A stretch of 27,171 bases of DNA, from positions 1-27,171 of the forward strand of contig CAZRFE010000033.1 in assembly GCA_964599565.1 (NCBI GenBank), given 5' to 3'. The notes under the pieces are model-generated. The model saw only the letters and a list, made by a program, of their open reading frames with translations. It ran no database searches and was not told where the DNA came from. The translations under genes and the position numbers were made by a program. This DNA is from JAJUFS01 sp964599565 (GTDB taxonomy: Bacteria; Pseudomonadota; Gammaproteobacteria; Natronospirales; JAJUFS01). Shown here in pieces: positions 1 to 7,784 of the stretch (the first letter of the stretch is position 1; each line of letters starts with the position of its first letter).

Positions 1-23
1 CAGTCGTTACCGTCAGTACGCGC

Positions 24-2723
24 TCAATCGCGCGCCGTTATCGTCAGCGAATGCAGTGCAATTCCGAGCTGCCGCTCGTCGCTGCTGCCTTCCACTTCCG
101 TGGGCGAGGCGGCATCCGGCAATGCAAGGCGAATTTCCAGCGTATCCGTACTGGTCTGGGATGCATTCAGCGACAGGCGCGGCTTCGACGTCTCCGAGAA
201 CGCCCACGCCGCTACACGTTCGCCGTCCAGGTAAGCCTCGACACGCTGCCGGGGAACCTTGCCGCCACCAAGATAAGGCCGCAGCACCAGTTCCATCTCG
301 ATGGCATGGCCGCGCAGTTCCGGCGCAAGCGGCAAGCGCAGCGTCGCGTGCGAACGCTCCGTCCACGTCGACCACCCCTCCGGCGCGGACCAGCCCTCGG
401 CAAGATAAACATGACCATTGCCACCCGTCGTGAACGTCAGTTCCATGTCGTCTTCAAGCGGCACGACGGGATCGACACGAACGCCATACACCGCAATGCC
501 GAGTATGCGCTCGTCCAGTCCAACCAGCGCCTGTCGCGGCGAAATGGCATCCGGAAGATCCAGCGTCAGCACGAGTTCTTCCTGTCCTTTCGGGTCAAGC
601 TGCACGGGAACTGTCACTGTGCCGTAGGCCTCCATCGCAGTTCTCAGCAGTTCCGTGTTGCCGTTGCGCAGGATGACCAAAGGCGGCGGAAGCCGACCGC
701 CCGCACGATAGGGGTTGAGGCGGAGCGAGACCAGCACCTCGCCGAAAAGTCTCTCGGGAAACGGGAGACGCAGCGTGGCTTCGCGCGCGTTCGACCAGAC
801 GAAATCGCTTTCCGGTCCTGACCAGCCCTCGCCGATCACCGCCGCGCCCGGGCTCGCATACTTCGTGAACACTTCCTTTCCCAGCGGCATGCGGAAATCT
901 TCCGGCGGTGTGGGCGGAACATATTCTTCGCCCGATACGAACACCGTGCCCGTGGCATGCCACGACGCAGGGTCCCACGAGAATCCGCGAATTGCATATT
1001 CCGTCAGGTCGGGAAGATAGGACGGAAGCCAGCTTTCGAAGCGATAGAAAAGGTGTCGCCGCTCGCGTTGCGCGTCCTCGGCCACATCCTGCACCGGCAT
1101 GCCGGGGAAGCCGCCCTTGTCCAGCGTGAGACGGTCAAGGGTCGCGGCCAGGTCTGCGTTCGACACCGGCGCATCCAGGATGCGCAGCTCGCCACGCTCT
1201 CCGAACGGCTTCAGCAGCAGCAGCGACATGGCCGATGCCTGTTCTTCTTCCGAAATCGAACCGGTATCGCGCGCGGTTATCGCGCGACCGGCGTATTGCG
1301 TCGCAATGCCCGGGAAGTACTTGCCGCCGCCATGGTCGGATACGACGACAAGCGCAGTGCTGTCGTAGCTTTCCAGCGCTTTCAGCGTTTCGATCATGCG
1401 CTCGACCATCGCGATCGCCGCACGCGAATGCTCGACAAAGCCGGACCGTCCCGGATCCAGCAACGCCATCTCGAGATTGCGATCGAGCGCGAAAGGCGCG
1501 TGCGGCGCGCGCAGGTGGTAATAGCGAAAAACGGGCGCGTCGATCACCGGCGAGGCGTTGGCCGCGAACTCCTCGACAAAGCGCACGTCGTGATGCGGGT
1601 GATCGCTTTCGACGATCTCCCGGCCGGTCGAAAGCGTTTCGGTTTCCGACGCCGGTTCCGGCGCGTCCGCACCATCGTCGCCAGCGTCTGCGGTCCCGAC
1701 CAGGCCCGACAGCACCCATTCATAGTTGTTGAGAACGTATGGCTTCAGGACGTGCGGCGCCATGCGGAAGATGGCCGGGTCCACAAGGTCCGCAAGCACG
1801 ACCAGCGGCGGCGTCGCCGGCACCTTCGGCACAAAGTTTTGCGCCAGCGCTTCATTGAAATACATCGTGCGTGCGACGTACGGATAAAGGCCGACATCCC
1901 ATCCCGCGCGTTTCAGTCGCAGCGGTACCGAATCCGTCATGAACGCTTCCGCCATGAACTCGCGCAACGGGCGGTCATTCTCGTAGTAGCGCCCGGTGTG
2001 AAACAGCGTGACGCTGGGATACGTCTTTGCAAATCCGGCTGTCGTGTCCCGGTACCAGGTGAAGCCATCCAGGCTTTCACGCAACCCAGGCTCCCTGGCA
2101 ATCAGTTCGCCGAAAATGTCGGACTGGAACGCATCGAGCACCACAACCAGCACGTTGCGATCGCGCGAAAGGTCGTACTCGTGGTCATCAATGATCGTGT
2201 AACGATGGAAGTCCGGCGCCGGTTCCGAATTCAGCGCCGTCGCGGTCGTCGTGATGATCTGCAGCACCAGCAGCGCCGGCAGAATCCGCGCACCGATCAG
2301 TGCCGCGGCCGCCGGACGCCACAGCGCAAGACCGAGCGCGACCAGCCACAGCAGGACTTCCATCCGTCCCTGCATCTTGAACTGCGACCACGCCGGCTGC
2401 GTTCCGTCCAGCACGCCGTAGTCCCAGAGAAACACGTTGGACTGCAGCCACAGCATCACGCCCGCGGCAACGAGGACCGCGGTAACGCGCCCTGCGAAAC
2501 GCCCCGACATCCGCGGTATCGCGAACAGCAGCGCGGCAAGAACGGCAAAGCACGCGAGCAGCAGCGGCAACGCGATCGCTACCGGCGCTCCGAAATCGTT
2601 GATGTTGGAGAAATACAGTTGCAGGGGGTTGAACAGAAACAGCAACCCCGCGACCAGGACTGCGGCAAACGCACCGCTGATGATTTCCGACTTCCTGTTT
2701 TCCATGCTTCGCTTCTCTTTCAT
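24..2723 (-). CDS. Membrane-anchored alkaline-phosphatase-superfamily (sulfatase-like) enzyme, paralog 1
   Basis: An 899-aa protein. About five hydrophobic segments lie in the first 162 residues (roughly 16-33, 46-69, 80-98, 120-136, 138-160), followed by a large domain expected in the periplasm. Residues 188-540 look like an alkaline-phosphatase/sulfatase fold: VVVLDAFQSD holds a probable metal-binding Asp197, FAKTYPSVTLFHTG puts Thr234 at the nucleophile position, RAPHAP holds His408, and VSDHGGG holds Asp463/His464. The Thr replaces the Cys/Ser of formylglycine sulfatases, which resembles NPP phosphodiesterases and the LtaS/EptA transferases. Residues 617-750 and 758-897 are two tandem copies of a beta-rich module ending in a DERxLGIA-type motif. 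The ATG has AAGGA 4 nt upstream; an in-frame ATG at residue 7 is possible. The gene lies 22 nt downstream of its paralog. Inferred role: transfer or hydrolysis of a phospho-substituent on a periplasmic glycan. The substrate is unknown, and a true sulfatase role is less likely. Confidence 0.85.
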   Translation of the reverse strand: MKEKRSMENRKSEIISGAFAAVLVAGLLFLFNPLQLYFSNINDFGAPVAIALPLLLACFAVLAALLFAIPRMSGRFAGRVTAVLVAAGVMLWLQSNVFLWDYGVLDGTQPAWSQFKMQGRMEVLLWLVALGLALWRPAAAALIGARILPALLVLQIITTTATALNSEPAPDFHRYTIIDDHEYDLSRDRNVLVVVLDAFQSDIFGELIAREPGLRESLDGFTWYRDTTAGFAKTYPSVTLFHTGRYYENDRPLREFMAEAFMTDSVPLRLKRAGWDVGLYPYVARTMYFNEALAQNFVPKVPATPPLVVLADLVDPAIFRMAPHVLKPYVLNNYEWVLSGLVGTADAGDDGADAPEPASETETLSTGREIVESDHPHHDVRFVEEFAANASPVIDAPVFRYYHLRAPHAPFALDRNLEMALLDPGRSGFVEHSRAAIAMVERMIETLKALESYDSTALVVVSDHGGGKYFPGIATQYAGRAITARDTGSISEEEQASAMSLLLLKPFGERGELRILDAPVSNADLAATLDRLTLDKGGFPGMPVQDVAEDAQRERRHLFYRFESWLPSYLPDLTEYAIRGFSWDPASWHATGTVFVSGEEYVPPTPPEDFRMPLGKEVFTKYASPGAAVIGEGWSGPESDFVWSNAREATLRLPFPERLFGEVLVSLRLNPYRAGGRLPPPLVILRNGNTELLRTAMEAYGTVTVPVQLDPKGQEELVLTLDLPDAISPRQALVGLDERILGIAVYGVRVDPVVPLEDDMELTFTTGGNGHVYLAEGWSAPEGWSTWTERSHATLRLPLAPELRGHAIEMELVLRPYLGGGKVPRQRVEAYLDGERVAAWAFSETSKPRLSLNASQTSTDTLEIRLALPDAASPTEVEGSSDERQLGIALHSLTITARD

Positions 2724-2745
2724 TGATTCCTTCTGTTCCTTTCAC

Positions 2746-5406
2746 TCATTCCTTGCCCGCGCTGACGGAAAGTTCGTACAACGCGATGCCCAGCATGCGC
2801 ATGTCCGTGCTCTGCGAAACCGTGAACGGCACCGCCGCATCGGGCAGTTCCAGCAAGAGATCGACTTCGCCTTCCGCGGTGACGCTCGCCGGCAGCACGA
2901 CGGAATGTTTGCCGCCCTCGATCGTCATCCACTCGCCGACCGGCTCTCCGTTCGCCGTCAGCACCACGCGCTGGCTCGTGAGTTTCGGCGGCGCGATGAA
3001 CGGTCGCAGCGAAAATTCAAGAACGACCTCGCGACCGTGCAGTTCTTCCGCCAGCGGAAGGTGCATTCGTGCCTTGGATCCGTCGGTCCATGTCATTGTC
3101 GGCTCGGATTGCGACCAGCCGCTTCGCAGCAGCGACGGGCCGTTGTCCCTCACACCGAAATGCAGTTCCTCGCCATCGCCGATTCGCCCCGAGGAACCGA
3201 TGCGAAAGGCATGAAGCCCGACACCGAGCACGCGCTCGTCGGTGGAGCTGAGCGCGCTTGCCGGACTCATCGCGTCCGGAACCTCCAGCACAAGATCGAG
3301 CGCATCCGTTCCTTCCGGACCAAGCGGCACGATTACCGTGTAGTTGCCGAAACTTGCCACATCCAGTTCACCGAGAACCTTTCCGTCATGACGGACGATC
3401 ACGCGCTGGCGTTCCAGCTTTCCCCGTCCGAGATAAGGCGCCAGGCGGAGCGTGACGGAAACGTCGCCCACAAGCTTCTGCATGAAACGAAAATGCAGCG
3501 TCGACATCTTGTCGCGCGACCAGGTGGAGTTCTCCTCGGGCGTCCACCAGCCGTCGCCGAGCGCTGCCACGCCGGCGGCGTCGCGCGCGGTCGACACCGT
3601 CTCGTTGACAGCCACGATGCCGGGTTCATTCGCTTCCTCCGCCGGCGGCATCTCGCCTTCCAGCACGGTTCCTGTCGCGTGCCAGGATGCCGAATCCCAC
3701 GAGAAACCTTCGACAAGAAACTCTTTCAGCGGCGGCAGGTAGGCAGCTGTCCAGCCATCGAACTTGTAGAAGAGGTACCGCCGCTGGCGCTGCGCGTTCT
3801 CGGCAACCTCGTACACGGGCGTACCCGGATAGCCACCGGCATCGAGCGTAAGCGCATCCAGCGTGGCCGCTACGTCAGCCAGGGAGACAGGCGCGTCGGA
3901 AACGCGCAGGGGATGTTCGGCGCCGGGCAGTTTCAGCAGCATCAATGGCAGGCCGGAAGCATGCTCAAACCGGCTGATATCCGCGTCTGCGTTCGCGTTG
4001 ATCGCGTGTCCGGCATACTGCTTCGCCACACCGGCGCCGTACTCGCCACCGCCGTGATCGGAAACGATGAAAATCGCCGCGTTGTCGTAGATTCCGAGAA
4101 CCTTGAACTTGTCGAGCGCGCGTCCGACGAGTTGAAGCGCGATTTTCGAGTAACGCCGAAAACCCTCGCGGCCCCCGGCGAGCCGTTCCATCTCCAGTTC
4201 TTCGTTCAGCAGAAAGGGTGCGTGCGGCGCGAGGAAATGAAAGTAGCGGAAAACCGGCTGCGTTCCGGCCACGCGTCCGTTCCGCTCCAGTTCCTCGATC
4301 AGCCGTACGTCATGATGCCCGTGGCTGCTGCGCCACAAGTCCCCCGGCATGGAGGTGTCAATGCGGTGTTCCTGTGCCCACTCCGCCGCCGATTTTCGAA
4401 ACCGCCATTGGTGGTCGTTGACGACACGGCGCTTCAGCACATGAGGCACTGCGCGAAACAGTCCGAGATCCAGCAGCCTGGCCGTTTCCATCAGCGCGGC
4501 GTTTTCGTCGCGGTCAAGGCGAACATTGCTCGCCACGCGCGGATCGAAATACAGCGTGCGGCTCACGAAAGGATACAGGCCGACGTCCCAGCCGGCCGCC
4601 ACCAGTTTCGCGGGAACCGACGCTTCGAGATAAACGCGCTTGAGGAACTGCTGCAGCGGCTCCCGGTTCTCGTAGTACTCGCCGCTGAACATGAGCGCGG
4701 GAGACGGATACGTCTTTGCGAAACCCGAAACCGTGTTGCGGTAATACGTGAAATCTTCAAAGTCTTCGGCCAGTTCCGGGTTCTCCGCGAGCAGTTCGGC
4801 GAAGACATCGGCCTGGAAGGCATCCAGCACCATGAAGATGACGTTTCGTTCCTTCGAGAACAGGTGCTCGTTCTCATCCGAGAGACTGTAGGAATGGAAG
4901 CTCGGCGCTTCGGGTGCGTTCAACGCCGCCATGCCGACACTCATGGAGCTGACCAGGAGCAGCGCGGGCAGCACACGCAGGCCCACGCGCCGCACGATCT
5001 GCGGACGCATCGCCGCCCAGGTCAGCAACCCGACCCACAACCCGAGTTCAATGACGCCGGCAACCCGGTGAGCGCGCCAGTCGATGTTCGTGCCGTCCAG
5101 CACGCCGTAGTCCCATACGAGCACCGCGGAATGCAGCCAGAACATGAAGCCTGCTGCCATGGCCAGCGGAACGGCCCGGCGGAATCCGATTTTCTCCAGT
5201 CCCCACAGCGCGGCCGCGCCGAGCAGGAATGCGGTCAGCGTGGCGATCAGCGCGCCAACCGCGAGCGCGCCGATGGGCGCTTCCATGTCCTGCAGGTTGG
5301 ACCACGCGATCTGAAGCGGATTGAGAAGGAAGATGACCGCCGCAGGAACGCCAGCCGCCACCAGGATGGCGGGCAGTCCACGGGTTCGTCTTGCCCAGGT
5401 ATCCAT
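2746..5406 (-). CDS. Membrane-anchored alkaline-phosphatase-superfamily (sulfatase-like) enzyme, paralog 2
   Basis: This protein is collinear with the next gene along its full length, so the two are a tandem duplication. With the ATG at 5406 it has 886 aa. A TTG ten codons earlier would also be open, but GGAGGAG sits 11 nt before the ATG, which favours 5406. About five membrane segments are followed by the catalytic domain: Asp195 (FMVLDAFQAD), Thr232 (FAKTYPSPALMFSG), His395 (LAPHAPF) and Asp450/His451 (VSDHGGGEY). All of these match the paralog, so both copies look active. Two beta-rich modules follow at about 611-737 and 744-883. Substrate-side segments differ between the copies: an acidic insert near residue 345-360 of the other copy is absent here. 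This is the promoter-proximal gene of the pair and is divergent from the hexose-6-phosphate epimerase. Inferred role: phospho-substituent transferase or phosphodiesterase on surface glycan, with a substrate possibly different from its twin's. Confidence 0.84.
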   Translation of the reverse strand: MDTWARRTRGLPAILVAAGVPAAVIFLLNPLQIAWSNLQDMEAPIGALAVGALIATLTAFLLGAAALWGLEKIGFRRAVPLAMAAGFMFWLHSAVLVWDYGVLDGTNIDWRAHRVAGVIELGLWVGLLTWAAMRPQIVRRVGLRVLPALLLVSSMSVGMAALNAPEAPSFHSYSLSDENEHLFSKERNVIFMVLDAFQADVFAELLAENPELAEDFEDFTYYRNTVSGFAKTYPSPALMFSGEYYENREPLQQFLKRVYLEASVPAKLVAAGWDVGLYPFVSRTLYFDPRVASNVRLDRDENAALMETARLLDLGLFRAVPHVLKRRVVNDHQWRFRKSAAEWAQEHRIDTSMPGDLWRSSHGHHDVRLIEELERNGRVAGTQPVFRYFHFLAPHAPFLLNEELEMERLAGGREGFRRYSKIALQLVGRALDKFKVLGIYDNAAIFIVSDHGGGEYGAGVAKQYAGHAINANADADISRFEHASGLPLMLLKLPGAEHPLRVSDAPVSLADVAATLDALTLDAGGYPGTPVYEVAENAQRQRRYLFYKFDGWTAAYLPPLKEFLVEGFSWDSASWHATGTVLEGEMPPAEEANEPGIVAVNETVSTARDAAGVAALGDGWWTPEENSTWSRDKMSTLHFRFMQKLVGDVSVTLRLAPYLGRGKLERQRVIVRHDGKVLGELDVASFGNYTVIVPLGPEGTDALDLVLEVPDAMSPASALSSTDERVLGVGLHAFRIGSSGRIGDGEELHFGVRDNGPSLLRSGWSQSEPTMTWTDGSKARMHLPLAEELHGREVVLEFSLRPFIAPPKLTSQRVVLTANGEPVGEWMTIEGGKHSVVLPASVTAEGEVDLLLELPDAAVPFTVSQSTDMRMLGIALYELSVSAGKE

Positions 5407-5417
5407 GGTCCCCCCGG

Positions 5418-5424
5418 CTCCTCC
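5418..5424 (-). promoter_or_regulatory. Ribosome binding site deciding the start of the paralog 2 gene
   Basis: GGAGGAG on the minus strand, 11 nt upstream of the ATG at 5406-5404. No comparable site precedes the upstream in-frame TTG at 5436. This makes the ATG the better start. Confidence 0.6.
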
Positions 5425-5446
5425 GGAAAATTTCAAAACGGGGGAT

Positions 5447-5474
5447 TTTACACGTCATGTGACAGCGCTGTAAT
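5447..5474 (+). promoter_or_regulatory. Candidate sigma70-type promoter for the epimerase gene, in a divergent control region
   Basis: TTTACA (5447-5452) and TGTAAT (5469-5474) each match the -35 and -10 consensus at five of six positions, with a 16-nt spacer. The 142-nt region between the two divergent starts (5407-5548) must hold promoters for both directions. On the opposite strand TAAAAT (5450-5445) is a -10-like hexamer for the phosphatase-superfamily pair, but its -35 is poor. The half-sites GTCA-TG-TGAC (5454-5463) and the palindrome CAGCGCTG (5463-5470) lie inside the promoter and could be operator sequence. All of this is by eye. Confidence 0.4.
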
Positions 5475-5548
5475 AAAAGCGCGGTCCTGCACCGCGGAAA
5501 ACACCGGTGATACCATCGCGCCGCCACACGAAAAATGGATGTCCATCA

Positions 5549-6427
5549 ATGCTGGCCACCATGATTGCAACCCTTCGGGCTGCCGGCGTTTCCGCCTCGG
5601 CATCGTCGCGATTCGGTGAACCTGCACTGGAACTCAAAGGACTGCACAGCGTTCTCGTCGTGAGCCTGTTCGGCGCACAGGTGCTTGAATGGCGTCCCGC
5701 CAACGGCGCCAACGCGTTATGGCTGACCGACGAGGTGTTGCACAACGCGGGCGCGCCCATTCGCGGCGGTATCCCGGTCTGCTGGCCGTGGTTCGGCGCA
5801 CCGTATCCGCCGTTCAGCGGCCCAGGCCACGGACCGGCCCGCCGACAGGTGTGGCAACCGGTATCCGCGGCGGTGCGGGATGATGAAGTCTTTCTGCATT
5901 TCCGGCTGGAAGTGTCCGGCGCAGGCTACCGCCTCGGCGCGGACTATCGCATCACCGCGGGGCGCAGCCTCGCGCTTGAGCTCGTCACGACGAACCTGGG
6001 TCGCGGTACCTGTCCCGCAACGCCGGCGTTTCACCCTTATTTCGCGCTCGAAGACATCAACCGCGCGAGACTCCATCTCGCGTCATCGATACGGCCACGC
6101 AATCGGCTGAGTGGTGAATCTGGCCATGCAACTGATGGCGTGACTTTCAACGATGACGAACAGGAAATGGAATGGACGCCATGGAGCGATCTCGTGCTCG
6201 AACCGTCGGCAGGAACGAGGCTCGAGATTCGCAGCAATGACGCCACGCACTGCGTGGCATGGAATCCTGGCCGGCAGAAGACGGTCGCGATCGCAGACCT
6301 GCATCCGGATGCCTTCCGGGAATTCGTCTGCGTAGAACCTGCCCGGCTTGATCCGGACGCATCGATGATTCCGCCCGGCGGCAACGCGGAACTTTCCATG
6401 ACGCTATGTTGCGTGAACAGTGATTGA
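5549..6427 (+). CDS. D-hexose-6-phosphate mutarotase (glucose-6-phosphate 1-epimerase, YeaD family)
   Basis: Interconverts the alpha and beta anomers of hexose 6-phosphates in the cytosol, feeding sugar-nucleotide synthesis. Family marks (numbered from an upstream in-frame GTG at 5507) are IRGGIPVCWPWFG at 85-97, GHGPAR at 107-112, the catalytic-type His176 in FHPYF, and Glu277 in FVCVEPAR. The length of about 292 aa is normal. The ATG at 5549 is preferred; GTG 5507 would add 14 residues unlike the family and would overlap the divergent control region, and ATG 5561 is also possible. No start has a strong ribosome binding site. It is the only plus-strand gene, divergent from the phosphatase-superfamily pair and convergent with the glycosyltransferase cluster. 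It may therefore be a housekeeping gene at the border of the polysaccharide locus. Confidence 0.88.
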   Translation: MLATMIATLRAAGVSASASSRFGEPALELKGLHSVLVVSLFGAQVLEWRPANGANALWLTDEVLHNAGAPIRGGIPVCWPWFGAPYPPFSGPGHGPARRQVWQPVSAAVRDDEVFLHFRLEVSGAGYRLGADYRITAGRSLALELVTTNLGRGTCPATPAFHPYFALEDINRARLHLASSIRPRNRLSGESGHATDGVTFNDDEQEMEWTPWSDLVLEPSAGTRLEIRSNDATHCVAWNPGRQKTVAIADLHPDAFREFVCVEPARLDPDASMIPPGGNAELSMTLCCVNSD

Positions 6428-6508
6428 GGGACGTCGCATGAGGCAAGAAAAACCACGAACACGATCACCCGGGTCCGCTGCACAACAGGTCCATCCGCTC
6501 CGCGCCCG

Positions 6509-6528
6509 CGGTTCGACAGCGGGAACCG
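6509..6528. terminator. Possible bidirectional stem-loop between convergent genes
   Basis: CGGTTC (6509-6514) pairs perfectly with GAACCG (6523-6528) around an 8-nt loop. It lies in the 105-nt gap between two convergent genes, where a terminator is expected. No T-tract follows on either strand, so a Rho-independent terminator is not established. Nothing else is recognisable in 6428-6532. Confidence 0.25.
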
Positions 6529-6532
6529 AACG

Positions 6533-7732
6533 CTACTGCTTAAGCTGACGTGCGCGTTCGTAGACCGCCAGCGTATCCCGCGCGGTCGCATCCCAGGTGA
6601 ATTGGCGTGCGCGCTCAAGACCCGCCTTTGCAAGACGCTGTCTCATCGCATCATCAGTCAGCAGCCGGTCCAACGCGGACGCAATGTCGTCAATATCCAG
6701 CGGATCGACCAGGCACGCCGCGTCTCCTGCGACCTCGGGCAAGGAAGAAACGTTCGACGTGATCACGGGCGTACCCGAGGCCATCGCTTCGGCAACAGGC
6801 AGACCAAAACCTTCATAGACCGAGGGGTAAACGAACAGCGCCGCTCCTGCGTAAAGATTGCGCAAATCATCCGATGGCAGGTAACCCGGTGTCACGAGAC
6901 TGCCTTCCTTCTCCAGCGCCGCCAGGTCGCGCGCAAAATCCGCATCGCCCCAGCCCTTCATTCCCGCGAGCACCAGCGGATACTCCTGTCGCACCGCTTC
7001 AGGCAGTGCGCGATAGGCGCGGCACAGGCGCGCCAGGTTCTTCCGCGGCTCCAGCGTGCCCACCGCAAGCACGTAGCCTTCGTGCCGCAACCCGAACCGG
7101 GAGAGCGACGCGTCTGTCTGCGACGCATCCTTCGGCTGAAAGACGGTATCAACGCCGTTGTGAATTGCCGTGACCTTGTCCGCCGGCACGCCGAGGATCT
7201 CGGTCACTTCCTCGCGCACAAACTCCGAAACCGTGATGATCGCGTCGGCTTCCTCCACCGCCCATTGCAGCCGCCCGCCGATCGCCTTCACGCGATCCTT
7301 CGGGTGCATGTGAGGCAGCGTGAGCACAGACAGATCATGGATCGTGATGACGGTCGGACCTTCGAAGCGAAAGGGAATGAAATTCGGATCGTGGTAGACA
7401 TCGATTTCACGCGAACGCAGACCACGCGAGAACCAGCGCTGCTGCAGGAACCGCGCGACGTCGTAGGGTCGCGGCACGACCGACTTCACCAGTCGCTTCA
7501 CGCCCACCATTGCCTTGCGCGTGGCGGGCCCCATGCGGGAACCCGCGTCGCGCGCCGCGTTAACGTCAGCTTCGCTCTCGAGCAATCGCTCCGACCAGAC
7601 CGGGCCGTAAAAGTAGGAAAGACGCGTATCCCTTCGGCCAAGTGCGCGCGAGAGCTGGTACGTGTACTGACCGATACCCGTCAATGGCGACAACAGGCTG
7701 GTTGCATTCATCGCAATACGCAGGTTCTGCAT
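6533..7732 (-). CDS. GT4 family glycosyltransferase, WbpY/WbdB-like (probable mannosyl/rhamnosyl transferase)
   Basis: A retaining GT-B glycosyltransferase of about 399 aa with one complete domain. The N-terminal acceptor half has the glycine-rich SPLTGIGQYTYQL loop, HDPNFIP and TIHDLSVL. The donor half has VGTLEPRKN and the EX7E motif EGFGLPVAE (Glu313 and Glu321, numbered from a GTG at 7750). This architecture is typical of WbpY/WbdB-type enzymes in polymannose and D-rhamnan O-antigen loci. The ATG at 7732 is preferred because GGGGGA lies about 10 nt upstream; the GTG at 7750 adds six residues and has no good site. It follows ugd by 34 nt and is the last gene of the minus-strand cluster. 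Donor and linkage cannot be read from the sequence. Confidence 0.87.
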   Translation of the reverse strand: MQNLRIAMNATSLLSPLTGIGQYTYQLSRALGRRDTRLSYFYGPVWSERLLESEADVNAARDAGSRMGPATRKAMVGVKRLVKSVVPRPYDVARFLQQRWFSRGLRSREIDVYHDPNFIPFRFEGPTVITIHDLSVLTLPHMHPKDRVKAIGGRLQWAVEEADAIITVSEFVREEVTEILGVPADKVTAIHNGVDTVFQPKDASQTDASLSRFGLRHEGYVLAVGTLEPRKNLARLCRAYRALPEAVRQEYPLVLAGMKGWGDADFARDLAALEKEGSLVTPGYLPSDDLRNLYAGAALFVYPSVYEGFGLPVAEAMASGTPVITSNVSSLPEVAGDAACLVDPLDIDDIASALDRLLTDDAMRQRLAKAGLERARQFTWDATARDTLAVYERARQLKQ

Positions 7733-7784
7733 CGCTACCGATTCCCCCACGCCAGCACCCGCGGTATCGCTGCGCGATCGACAG

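Noticed and set aside
957..2726. Plus-strand open frame of 589 codons opposite the paralog 1 gene
   Set aside because: Same situation: an antisense shadow with extreme Arg content, no domain and no ribosome site.
24..5406. Annotation of the tandem pair as classical arylsulfatases
   Set aside because: The C/S-x-P-S-R formylglycine site is absent: Thr replaces Cys/Ser and the Arg is missing, so conversion to formylglycine is not expected.
2437..5619. Long plus-strand open frame (about 1060 codons) opposite the paralog 2 gene
   Set aside because: It is antisense to a gene with clear catalytic motifs, its product is Arg/His/Gln-rich without recognisable domains, and long antisense frames are usual in GC-rich coding DNA.
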